Below, in pieces: positions 1 through 7,376 of a stretch of 64,000 nucleotides of DNA. The notes under the pieces were generated by a model that was not told the origin of the DNA, made no database searches, and worked only from the letters and a program-made list of their open reading frames with translations. Every line of letters starts with the position of its first letter. The stretch's first letter is position 1. The translations under genes and the position numbers were made by a program. Origin of the DNA: CAVTZP01 sp963739245 (GTDB lineage: Bacteria > Chloroflexota > Dehalococcoidia > Dehalococcoidales > BS750m-G39); the NCBI GenBank assembly GCA_963739245.1, contig CAVTZP010000009.1:1-64000 (forward strand). Reading direction: 5' to 3'.

Positions 1-694
1 TTACGCCAAGCTTCATCGCCTCCAGATAGCAGAGGGGGGCAAGTCCGGTGTTGCAATGGGAGTGAATCTCAAGGGGTAGGCCCTTGGTATTCTGTTGAAT
101 CACTGGCACCAGAGTCCGCAGCCGGTCGATTGTAAGCAGCCCTCCCTGGTCTTTGAGATATACGATGTCAACATCGGGAGAGTTGGCTACTTCTCTTGCC
201 TTCTGGGCATAGAATTCATCGGTGTGCACCGGGCTAATGGAATATGACAGGGCTATCATGACCTCACCGATGCCGACTTCCTTGGCCATGCGTGCGGTAC
301 GAAGAATAAGGTTTACATCGTGGGCGGCGTCCAGTATCCAGACGCGTCTTATGCCGCAGGCCTTTACTACCTTCAGCACCAGCGCATTGATAGAGTCCGG
401 CATGCGCTTAAAGCCAATGAAGCGCCTGCCGGTGGTGCCGAAGCTAAGGGTAGTGTTGGGCATGGCTTTGGCGCAAAGCCTTATCCTCTCCCAAGGGTCT
501 TCCTTATGCCAGCGTACCGATACCCCCATGTTTATGCTGCTAGCAAAATCGATGGTCCTAAAGCCGACCTTATCCATCACCGGGGCAATGGGGAGTATCA
601 TGCCGGTCCGGATGCCAGTGGCATCCCACAGGCTCTGATTGCCATCTCGTGTGGTTACATCAACAAAGTATATTTCATTATTATTACCACCCAT
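1..694 (-). CDS. Carboxyltransferase-domain protein (pyruvate carboxylase / oxaloacetate decarboxylase alpha type), partial
   Basis: The gene starts at ATG 694 behind an AAAGGAGG ribosome site and runs off the left edge after 231 codons, so the C-terminal part is missing. It is an HMGL/DRE-TIM-like carboxyltransferase barrel. Visible features are the metal-site Asp12 in DVTTRDGNQ, Lys181 in YLKDQGG at the place of the carbamylated lysine of transcarboxylase 5S-type enzymes, and the metal ligands His211 and His213 in IHSHCNTG. It lies 35 bp after a paralogue with the same layout. Family members move a carboxyl group between biotin and a keto acid; no biotinyl domain is seen in the part present. 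The substrate is not predictable. Confidence 0.85.
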   Translation of the reverse strand, partial: MGGNNNEIYFVDVTTRDGNQSLWDATGIRTGMILPIAPVMDKVGFRTIDFASSINMGVSVRWHKEDPWERIRLCAKAMPNTTLSFGTTGRRFIGFKRMPDSINALVLKVVKACGIRRVWILDAAHDVNLILRTARMAKEVGIGEVMIALSYSISPVHTDEFYAQKAREVANSPDVDIVYLKDQGGLLTIDRLRTLVPVIQQNTKGLPLEIHSHCNTGLAPLCYLEAMKLGV

Positions 695-729
695 GGCTAA
701 CCGGCCTCCTTTTGGCCTTTATCGGCTTA

Positions 730-2073
730 CTAGCTTTTCCCGTATAAAGTGTTGAGCTTGGTCCTCACCTCACCTTGCGGGTTGAGAAGCTGAAGCAGGA
801 GCTCATCGTCAGAAAGCCCAGCCCCGATCTCCCGGCGCAGATCGGCCACAGTTATTTCTGGTACCTTCCACTTCAGCCATTTCTTGGCCTTAGGTGAGCC
901 CAGAATCTTTCCCTTGGCCTCTTGGTCTACCGGGCCATCTGGTTCTCCGTAAAGCCCCAACATGTACTTTATCGTCTCATCAGATACTATCTTGTATCTT
1001 TCTCCCGAGGTGATGTTAAATAGTGCCTGGGAACCAACTATCTGGGAATAGGGGGTGGCCATGACCGGATAACCAAACTCCCGGCGAACGAGTATTATCT
1101 CCTCCAGAAGTTCCTCCAGGCGGTGCTCCTGTTTCAGCTCAGCCAGCTGGTTTCTCAGGGTGCCCATCATACCTCCGGGCAGCTGATGCTCAAACTGGAA
1201 GAGGTTATATTCTGAGGGTGTTCCCAGGAGCAGGTTATTTTCCAGGGCGACCTTTCTGAAGTGGTCGGACATGGCCTTGAGTGCTTCTTGGTCGAGGTTA
1301 GTGGTATAGCCCAGACGGCGAGCGTTGTCTATGGTAGTCTCTGTGGAGGGTAGCGAGGTACCATTGGCCAGAGGCGAGACCGTGGTGTGTAGCGTGGTAA
1401 CCCCCAGTTTGATAGCCTCCATATAGCTTAGGGGAGCTAGCCCGATAGTGCAGTGGGCGTGCATCTCGAGTGGTATTCCCCTGCTTTCTCGCTGTATTGC
1501 CGGCAGGAGTGTCCTGATGCGCTCCACGGTAAGCACACCGCTGGCATCCTCGATATGGATGGCGTCAACGCCTCCCATCTCCGCCAGTTTTCTCATCTTT
1601 TGGGCAAAGAGCTCATCGGTGTGTACCGGGCTGTGGGCGTAGAGTATGCCGAGCACTAATTCGGCGCCTTCCGCCTTGGCCACTCCAACCAAGTAAGCAA
1701 GCCGGTCCATCAGGTTTTGGTAGTCGCACACCCAGAAGCTCTTTATGCCGTGGGCCACCTGCCGTTTTATCCAGAGCTCGGTGGCCGCCATTGGCTCGAT
1801 ATCCCACCCCTGGAGATTCCAGGCCCAGAATGAGCCACGCAGGGGTGTCTGGCGCAGCTCCTCAGCCAGGAGCCGCATCCGGGCGAAAGGGTCTTCGTTG
1901 AAGGCGCGCATGGTTACGATTACGCCACGAGCTCCAACGGTGGCGATAGCTTTGTATCCCACCCGGTCCATTACCGGTAGAATGGGCCGCAGCATCTCTG
2001 TACTCATGCGAAAGCCCCATAGACTCTGCTGACCATCGCGTAGAGTTTGGTCTACAAAATGGAGTTGCTTCAT
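730..2073 (-). CDS. Carboxyltransferase-domain protein, paralogue with Glu in place of the carbamylated Lys
   Basis: This 447-residue protein has the carboxyltransferase barrel: Asp8 in VDQTLRDGQQS and His205/His207 in MHAHCTIG as metal ligands. It also has the C-terminal helical region typical of pyruvate carboxylase and oxaloacetate decarboxylase alpha subunits, up to about residue 440. There is no biotin-attachment motif. Where 5S-type enzymes have a carbamylated lysine (LKDM), this protein has Glu175 (IEDAS), while the next gene keeps the lysine. Its start overlaps the end of the epimerase gene by 4 bp, so the two are probably translationally coupled. The epimerase suggests methylmalonyl-CoA or related acyl-CoA chemistry, but a changed or lost activity is possible. 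Confidence 0.88.
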   Translation of the reverse strand: MKQLHFVDQTLRDGQQSLWGFRMSTEMLRPILPVMDRVGYKAIATVGARGVIVTMRAFNEDPFARMRLLAEELRQTPLRGSFWAWNLQGWDIEPMAATELWIKRQVAHGIKSFWVCDYQNLMDRLAYLVGVAKAEGAELVLGILYAHSPVHTDELFAQKMRKLAEMGGVDAIHIEDASGVLTVERIRTLLPAIQRESRGIPLEMHAHCTIGLAPLSYMEAIKLGVTTLHTTVSPLANGTSLPSTETTIDNARRLGYTTNLDQEALKAMSDHFRKVALENNLLLGTPSEYNLFQFEHQLPGGMMGTLRNQLAELKQEHRLEELLEEIILVRREFGYPVMATPYSQIVGSQALFNITSGERYKIVSDETIKYMLGLYGEPDGPVDQEAKGKILGSPKAKKWLKWKVPEITVADLRREIGAGLSDDELLLQLLNPQGEVRTKLNTLYGKS

Positions 2074-2522
2074 ATCTTCTTGCCACCTGCATTTTTGCTA
2101 TCTTGCTTTTTGCTGTCTGGTGGTTCTCGGTAAGCCAGTTCTACCAGTATGCCTCCTACCGAGCCGGGGTGGGCAAAAATAATCTTGGAGCTTTCGCTTA
2201 CCTGTTGTGGCTCTTCACCCAGCAACTGCACCCCTTTTGCCTTTAGCGCCTTTATCTCTTGCTCCAGATTGTCAACCTGAAGCGAGATGTGGTGCAGCCC
2301 CGGGCCGCGTTTTTCCATAAATCGCTGTATAATACCAGTGGGGCCAACGGGTTCGATTAGTTCAATAGTTGCCCCTCCCTGAGAGACAAGGGTTGATTTA
2401 AAACCCTGTTCGGGGAAGACAGCTGATTCCGTCACCCGGAAACCAAAGAGGCGGGAGAGCACCTCAACCAGTTCTTCGGTGCTTTTCACTACAATACCAA
2501 TGTGGTCAATCTTCTTTATCAT
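2070..2522 (-). CDS. mce: Methylmalonyl-CoA epimerase / VOC-family protein
   Basis: This 150-residue protein belongs to the glyoxalase/VOC fold. The N-terminus (IDHIGIVV) places metal ligand His7. GLHHISLQV near residue 90 and GGILVELAY near residue 135 fit the remaining His and Glu ligands of methylmalonyl-CoA epimerase. That enzyme interconverts the 2R and 2S forms of methylmalonyl-CoA in propionate metabolism. It sits 4 bp after the UPF0261 gene and overlaps the following carboxyltransferase gene by 4 bp. The last 20 residues are lysine-rich and look like an unstructured tail. Another VOC activity on a related CoA ester remains possible. Confidence 0.85.
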   Translation of the reverse strand: MIKKIDHIGIVVKSTEELVEVLSRLFGFRVTESAVFPEQGFKSTLVSQGGATIELIEPVGPTGIIQRFMEKRGPGLHHISLQVDNLEQEIKALKAKGVQLLGEEPQQVSESSKIIFAHPGSVGGILVELAYREPPDSKKQDSKNAGGKKI

Positions 2523-2526
2523 AGCT

Positions 2527-3768
2527 TTACCAACCGGTGTTTTTTAGCCTCACTACTTCCTCGAAGGCGTCAACTATAGCTTGGGCAAAAACCGGGTCAT
2601 CAATATTGGCATCCACCTCTCTTACTTCAATCTCTGCCTTCAACTTCTCTTTAAGCCCATCAACAAAGGCCTGAATGCTCTGGGGATCATAGAAGTCGCT
2701 ACCTTCTCTTTCAATAGAGAGCCAGCCTCGCTTGGGGATGAGGAACTTGGTCGGACCTACTGCCTTATTGAGCTTATCGGCGTAGGTTGAGGCGATATTC
2801 TTTAACTCCTCGGCACTTAGCCACACTGTTACCCGTAGCGCATCCATAACGTAGTGTTTGCGTATCTTGAGCTCGGGAGCCAATTCTTCAGCGGTAAGGC
2901 CGGTGCGGGAAATGGTGTTCACCCCAGCCGGGGCTACTACCTGCGGGAGGCCCTTTTCCCCGGCTACCTCTAACCGCCTGGGCCAGGAGATTCGCGAGCC
3001 GCCAAATTTCTCATTAGTTATGCTAGAGGGCACTAAGTCAATAACGCCATAGAAGAAGTCCTCTTCGATAAGCTCCTCCATGACTACCTCTGGCATTCCG
3101 TTGGCAAGGAAGCGGATAAGCTCGTATTTTCCTCCTAACGCCTCGTTGATATAGCGGGCACAGTTTTCCACATATCCGTAGGCAGACATGGCTACCATCG
3201 GCTTTTCTTCCTCGGGGTGGGGAGGGGAAATCTCACCCGCACCCTCTACCATGCCGCAGATAGCCCCGGCGGCTCTGCTCAGCTGGTCTTTAAGCAGGCG
3301 ATTAAGGCCGCCAATGTCAATCAGGGAATGCATCAAGGTTATTCCTGTAGGACCGAAGAAGCGGTTGGCAGCGGGCACGGAGGCGGCACTGGAGACGATA
3401 AGCTTAGGAATGCGGTAGGGTATTTCTTTCATAATGCTTGAGGCCATCACCGTACTGCTCATGCCACCGATGGAAATCATCCCTTCTACCTCCCCCGCCC
3501 GACAGAGGGCATCCAGTTTAGCTACTGCTCCCTTAATCATCATCTCGGTTACCTTCTGCCTTTCTTGGGAACCCCGTAGCTTCTTTATATCGGTACCGGC
3601 AGCCCGGGCCACTTCATCAGCAGTGATGTCTGCCTCCAGCTTGGCCTCTCCCCCACAGCCGATGTCAATGATGAAGGGCTGGTGCCCTCGCCTCAAGATG
3701 AGTTCCTTTAGGTAGCCGCTCTCTTCGCCTTTGGTATCCAGGGTAGCAATGATGACTATTTTTTTCAA
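2527..3768 (-). CDS. UPF0261 / Tm-1-like ATP-binding domain protein
   Basis: The protein has 413 residues and begins KIVIIATLDTKGEES, the hallmark start of the UPF0261 (Tm-1-like) family. A Gly/Ser-rich stretch (GMISIGGMSSTVMAS, about residues 97-111) and the SSAASVPAANRFFGPTGI region agree. The start is TTG 3768 with a GGAG ribosome site about 7 bp upstream. It is the first gene of the leftward run with the epimerase and two carboxyltransferases. Plant Tm-1 is a virus-resistance protein that binds ATP; bacterial members have no firm role. Here its partners suggest a link to acyl-CoA or keto-acid metabolism. Confidence 0.85.
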   Translation of the reverse strand: MKKIVIIATLDTKGEESGYLKELILRRGHQPFIIDIGCGGEAKLEADITADEVARAAGTDIKKLRGSQERQKVTEMMIKGAVAKLDALCRAGEVEGMISIGGMSSTVMASSIMKEIPYRIPKLIVSSAASVPAANRFFGPTGITLMHSLIDIGGLNRLLKDQLSRAAGAICGMVEGAGEISPPHPEEEKPMVAMSAYGYVENCARYINEALGGKYELIRFLANGMPEVVMEELIEEDFFYGVIDLVPSSITNEKFGGSRISWPRRLEVAGEKGLPQVVAPAGVNTISRTGLTAEELAPELKIRKHYVMDALRVTVWLSAEELKNIASTYADKLNKAVGPTKFLIPKRGWLSIEREGSDFYDPQSIQAFVDGLKEKLKAEIEVREVDANIDDPVFAQAIVDAFEEVVRLKNTGW

Positions 3769-3837
3769 AACTGCTCCGTCTATAAGTTAGTCCAATAATG
3801 GGAACTTTGCAGGATGCATCTGCTTATGGATTGCATT

Positions 3838-3854
3838 AATTAGTTATTATAGCA
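3838..3854 (-). promoter_or_regulatory. Candidate extended -10 promoter for the leftward UPF0261 operon
   Basis: On the minus strand TGCTATAAT gives an extended -10 (TATAAT at 3851-3846) about 75 bp before the TTG start at 3768. No good -35 hexamer is seen at the usual distance, so this is a moderate guess. Confidence 0.35.
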
Positions 3855-3972
3855 CAGTGTCCTTAGTTTGAGAATACTCTAAGGAGAAAGCCTCCCCTAC
3901 TTTACAAGAAGAGGGCAGTGTTTTAGATTTTCTCGGCTGATAAAAATTGTCATACCATAAACTATCTTGCTC

Positions 3973-4001
3973 TTGACAAAGTTGAGTCGGCTAACTATAC
4001 T
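3973..4001 (+). promoter_or_regulatory. Sigma-70-type promoter of the ABC importer operon
   Basis: TTGACA (3973-3978) and TATACT (3996-4001) are separated by exactly 17 bp. Nearly the same promoter, with the same hexamers and spacing and similar flanks, occurs at 62812-62840 before the second importer lipoprotein. The rest of the 3769-3972 intergene shows nothing else on this strand. Confidence 0.8.
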
Positions 4002-4043
4002 CTCCCAAGAAGTTCACTAAGGTACCAGAGCTGATATCAAAAT

Positions 4044-4108
4044 GAAGAGGAGGGATGAATTATGTAAAGAGAGTTGTCTTCCCATGGGGGGAAGAGAGGT
4101 GGGGGTGA
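4044..4108 (+). promoter_or_regulatory. Conserved importer leader with tiny leader ORF
   Basis: Positions 4044-4083 match 62958-62997, before the other importer lipoprotein, at 36 of 40 bases. Within it a GGAGG precedes ATG 4055, which opens a 17-codon ORF (MNYVKRVVFP then WGEERWG) ending at TGA 4108. In the second copy the start reads GTG and the peptide begins VSYVKIIVFP and stops after 10 codons. GGAGG is too close to ATG 4055 but well spaced for the ATG-TAA start-stop pair at 4062-4067. A short regulatory leader peptide or a start-stop ribosome-holding site are both possible. Confidence 0.5.
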
Positions 4109-4146
4109 GGTTTTATAATAATAAGCCCTAGGAAGGAGAGAAACGA

Positions 4147-5379
4147 GTGAAAAAGAAGATATTCTTTGGTGTGATAGCTTTAGCACTAGTAGCATTAATA
4201 GTATTACCTCTATTCGCTGCTTGTGCTCCAAAACCGCCAGCCAAGGATAAAATCGTCCTTGGTCAGGCGATTTCTCTTTCAGGCCCTTATACCATAGGTG
4301 CGGCAGTCACCCAGCTAGCCCCTACTGACATGTGGGTTAAGGAAGTCAATGACGCCGGCGGGATATATGTTAAGGATTACGGCAAAAAACTACCCCTGGA
4401 GGTAATCAGATATGACGATAAGGGTGACACTGGAACCCTGGTGAGGCTGGCAGAGAAGCTGATTTTGGAGGACAAGGTTGACCAGTTGCTCGGCCCTTAC
4501 TCTACAGCTCTGTGGTTTGCCGTAGCTCCTGTAGTCAACCAATATAAGTATCCCGTAGTCGCGCCCACGGTTGATTCCTTGCAGCTGCGAGACATGTGGG
4601 AAGAGATACCCTATGAGTTTGTAATCCTGAACCAGCCCAAGGAGAAGGCAGCAGCCATGGTAGCTCTAGCTAAAGAGCTGGGAATCAAGACAATGGTAAC
4701 GGCCCATCTTCAAGACCTGCACGGCATCGAGTTCTCCAGTGGTGTGGTGCCAGAGCTAGCTGGAAGCGGGGTTCAGGTACTCCTGTACGAGAGCTTCCCC
4801 CTGGGCTCCACTGACTTGTCCCCGATACTGAAGAAGATGAAGGCAGCTAATCCTGATGGGGCATTTTTCTTCTGCTATCCTGATGATGTCTTCCTAATTA
4901 CCGCTCAGTCAATTGAGATTGGCTTTAACCCGAAGCTCTTTTACTGCACTATTGGCGTCGCTTTCTCCCCCTATAGAGAGATGTTTGGCGCCAACACGGT
5001 GGAGGGTATGATGGGCGCCGGTGCCTGGAACCCCAAGGTTCCTTATGCCGGAGCCAAGGAGTTCTGGGACAGGATGACGGCATGGTCAACTCCTGCCGGC
5101 ACTGACTGGTATGGAAACGCCTTCTGCTATTCGGCAAACCAAGTCCTGCAGCAGGCTATCGAGAGTACCGGGACCCTTGACCGGGAAAAGATAAGGGAGG
5201 CCATGGCCACCCTGACGTTTGACACCGTTATTGGCCCGGTGCAATTTGTCAAGCAATTTAATATCCAGTCACCCGGCGAGGTTGGTCAGTGGCAGAAGGG
5301 GGCGTTTGAAATCGTAGCGGCTAAAGAAAAGCGTACCGCACAACCAGAATACCCCAAGCCGGCGTGGCCAACACCGTAG
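4147..5379 (+). CDS. ABC transporter substrate-binding lipoprotein (branched-chain amino acid / LivK type)
   Basis: This 410-residue protein starts at GTG 4147 behind AAGGAGAG. It has a lipoprotein signal: KKK, a hydrophobic core, then Cys26 in LFAACAP. After it comes a type I periplasmic-binding fold (KIVLGQAISLSGPY and onward), the Peripla_BP_6 family that captures ligands for LivHMGF-type importers. Relatives bind branched-chain amino acids, amides, urea or aromatic acids, so the ligand cannot be fixed. Permease genes follow after a structured 154-bp gap. A paralogue lies at the right end of the window (63031). Confidence 0.92.
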   Translation: MKKKIFFGVIALALVALIVLPLFAACAPKPPAKDKIVLGQAISLSGPYTIGAAVTQLAPTDMWVKEVNDAGGIYVKDYGKKLPLEVIRYDDKGDTGTLVRLAEKLILEDKVDQLLGPYSTALWFAVAPVVNQYKYPVVAPTVDSLQLRDMWEEIPYEFVILNQPKEKAAAMVALAKELGIKTMVTAHLQDLHGIEFSSGVVPELAGSGVQVLLYESFPLGSTDLSPILKKMKAANPDGAFFFCYPDDVFLITAQSIEIGFNPKLFYCTIGVAFSPYREMFGANTVEGMMGAGAWNPKVPYAGAKEFWDRMTAWSTPAGTDWYGNAFCYSANQVLQQAIESTGTLDREKIREAMATLTFDTVIGPVQFVKQFNIQSPGEVGQWQKGAFEIVAAKEKRTAQPEYPKPAWPTP

Positions 5380-5423
5380 ACATTGAGTTTAGAAGTTTAG
5401 CAATAGTATTATAGACATGGCAA

Positions 5424-5498
5424 GCAGGCTGTCTAGAAAGACCTAGTGACGAGGGTTGACAGTCACCCGCGTATGTTGTATCTTCCTGGACAGCCTGC
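5424..5498 (+). other. Long-range inverted repeat between lipoprotein and permease genes
   Basis: GCAGGCTGTC (5424-5433) pairs perfectly with GACAGCCTGC (5489-5498). Shorter inner pairings such as GTGAC/GTCAC lie between them. There is no U-run, so this is not a plain terminator. A hairpin in this place often stabilises the upstream mRNA so the binding protein is made in excess over the permeases; that role is inferred. Confidence 0.5.
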
Positions 5499-5533
5499 AA
5501 GGTGTCGGTTGCTGAAGTTAAGAAGGCAGTATT

Positions 5534-6403
5534 GTGATTGTAACTGTCTTAGATATAGTAATTGGCGGTTTAATCATGGGCGGCATCTACGCCATGATTG
5601 CCGTGGGGCTCAGTCTTCAGTATGGCGTTGGACGTGTGCTGAACGTCTCTCACGGCGAATTTATTATGCTCGCGGCTTTCATAACCTATTCCCTGTATGT
5701 AGGCTTTGGCATTAGCCCCCTGATTTCTCTTATCATTTGCGGTCCTTTTCTATTCATAATCGGTTTTTTACTTCACCGGACTCTCTTTCAATACCTTAGA
5801 AAAACGTCAGAATCAATAGATATCTTTGAGGGTAATTCCCTCTTAGCCTCCTTTGGTCTCCTCTTCATCATTCAGAATGTGGCTATATTGATATGGAAGG
5901 CTCAGATTAGGGGATACTCCTATTTAACTTCTTCAGTCGACCTTGGAGGAGCCGTATTCCCGCTAAATCGTTTAGTTGCCCTTTCATTTGCCGTCGCCAT
6001 AAGCTTAGGCTTTTATATCTTTCTAACACGCACCCGCCTGGGAAAAGCAATCAGGGCGGCGGCTGATGACCCGACAACGGCTGGACTCGTGGGGGTAAAC
6101 ATTAACTATGTGCTGGCGATATGCTTTGGCCTCGGTGCCTTAATGGCTGGTTTTGCCGGTTCGCTTATCAGTATGACCTACGAGATTACACCAGTTATGG
6201 GCCTCCAGTACACCATAATCGCCATGCTGGTGGTTGTCCTCGGGGGACTGGGTAGTATCACCGGCAGTTTAATCGGTGGTTTTATACTGGGTCTTATCGG
6301 GAGCATCGTAACCTATATAGACGCATCCCTAGCCTTGATTGCCTACTATGTCATCTTCATAGTCTTGCTCCTGGTGAGACCAACCGGCATATTTGGGAAG
6401 TAG
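5534..6403 (+). CDS. Branched-chain amino acid type ABC permease, LivH family
   Basis: The 289-residue membrane protein shows the LivH signature: GGIYAMIAVGLSLQYGVGRVLN near residue 17, then about eight hydrophobic segments and a conserved cytoplasmic loop (TRLGKAIRAAADDPTTAGLVGVN) that meets the ATPase. The start is GTG 5534. It is followed after 4 bp by the LivM-type partner. Together they would form the membrane channel for the lipoprotein at 4147. No LivG or LivF ATPase gene follows, so those subunits must come from elsewhere. Confidence 0.92.
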   Translation: MIVTVLDIVIGGLIMGGIYAMIAVGLSLQYGVGRVLNVSHGEFIMLAAFITYSLYVGFGISPLISLIICGPFLFIIGFLLHRTLFQYLRKTSESIDIFEGNSLLASFGLLFIIQNVAILIWKAQIRGYSYLTSSVDLGGAVFPLNRLVALSFAVAISLGFYIFLTRTRLGKAIRAAADDPTTAGLVGVNINYVLAICFGLGALMAGFAGSLISMTYEITPVMGLQYTIIAMLVVVLGGLGSITGSLIGGFILGLIGSIVTYIDASLALIAYYVIFIVLLLVRPTGIFGK

Positions 6404-6407
6404 AGAG

Positions 6408-7358
6408 ATGGATATTTTGAGAATTACTTCAAGAAGGTGGTTTTTACCGGGGTTACTTCTTTTAGTTTTAATCCTGTTCGCTACTTTACCCCTCTACGGT
6501 CCGCTTTATCCTGTTATACTACTGACCACCATCTTTATGTATATAGTAATCACTGTAAGTTGGACTATATTCTCCGGCCCCACCCGGCGCATCTCGCTGG
6601 CATCGGCGGCCTTCTTTGGGGTCGGTGTATACACTTCGGCTATATTGGGGAAAGCACTGCCCCTCCCTGCTGTTGTCCTTATTGGTGGTCTAATTAGTTT
6701 TTGCCTTGCCCTTGTCATCGGCTTTTTGACCCTGCGGCTAAAGGGCATGTATTTTATCATATTCACCTTCGGGATTAGCGAACTCATCAAGAATATCCTC
6801 CTGTTTTGGGAAACACACTTTGAAAGCACGGTTGGCCGGTGGGTTCCCAGAGTAGATTCCATTACTGTTTATTACATCATGTTAGGCATTTTTGTAGCGG
6901 TAGTGCTCGTCGCCTACTTTCTTAAACACTCTAAATATGGGGTAGCCCTGCAAAGTATTGGTGAGAATGAGGAGGCCGCGGCTCACACAGGCATAAATGT
7001 AACTTGGGTGAAGGTTATCACCTTTGCCATCAGCGCTATTTTCATGGGGGCAGCCGGGGCAATTATGGCGACAAAATGGGCATATGTCGACCCAAGGATC
7101 GCCTTTAATCCCCTTTTCTCTTTTATGCCGGTTCTGATGGCTATCTTCGGTGGCATGGGGCAACTTTATGGTCCCATAATAGGCGCGGCCATCTTTACCT
7201 ATCTGGAAGAAATATTAATAACTAAGCTCCCCTATTACTATATGCTCCTTTTCGGCGCTATATTAGTGGCCGCTATAGTATTCCTGCCCAACGGCCTGGT
7301 GGGACTAATGCAAAAGTGGTGGAAAAGAGGTTTAGTAAGGCAAAAGGCGAATACCTGA
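6408..7358 (+). CDS. Branched-chain amino acid type ABC permease, LivM family
   Basis: The protein has about 316 residues if started at ATG 6408. A TTG at 6393 in the same frame is possible but would overlap livH. LivM features are the SLASAAFFGVGVYTSAI motif, the long hydrophobic helices and the loop LKHSKYGVALQSIGENEEAAAHTGIN that contacts the ATPase. It partners the LivH-type permease just upstream. The next gene, a dikinase-like enzyme, begins 18 bp after its stop, so transport and the following enzymes are probably one transcript. Confidence 0.9.
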   Translation: MDILRITSRRWFLPGLLLLVLILFATLPLYGPLYPVILLTTIFMYIVITVSWTIFSGPTRRISLASAAFFGVGVYTSAILGKALPLPAVVLIGGLISFCLALVIGFLTLRLKGMYFIIFTFGISELIKNILLFWETHFESTVGRWVPRVDSITVYYIMLGIFVAVVLVAYFLKHSKYGVALQSIGENEEAAAHTGINVTWVKVITFAISAIFMGAAGAIMATKWAYVDPRIAFNPLFSFMPVLMAIFGGMGQLYGPIIGAAIFTYLEEILITKLPYYYMLLFGAILVAAIVFLPNGLVGLMQKWWKRGLVRQKANT

Positions 7359-7376
7359 AGGTGAAGGAGGGCGAAA

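Noticed and set aside
4037..4231. 64-codon minus-strand ORF over the importer leader
   Set aside because: Opposite to the conserved leader and lipoprotein signal; no ribosome site.
5446..5715. 89-codon ORF over the start of livH
   Set aside because: Arginine/cysteine-rich text in a shifted frame across the hairpin and livH; no homology pattern.
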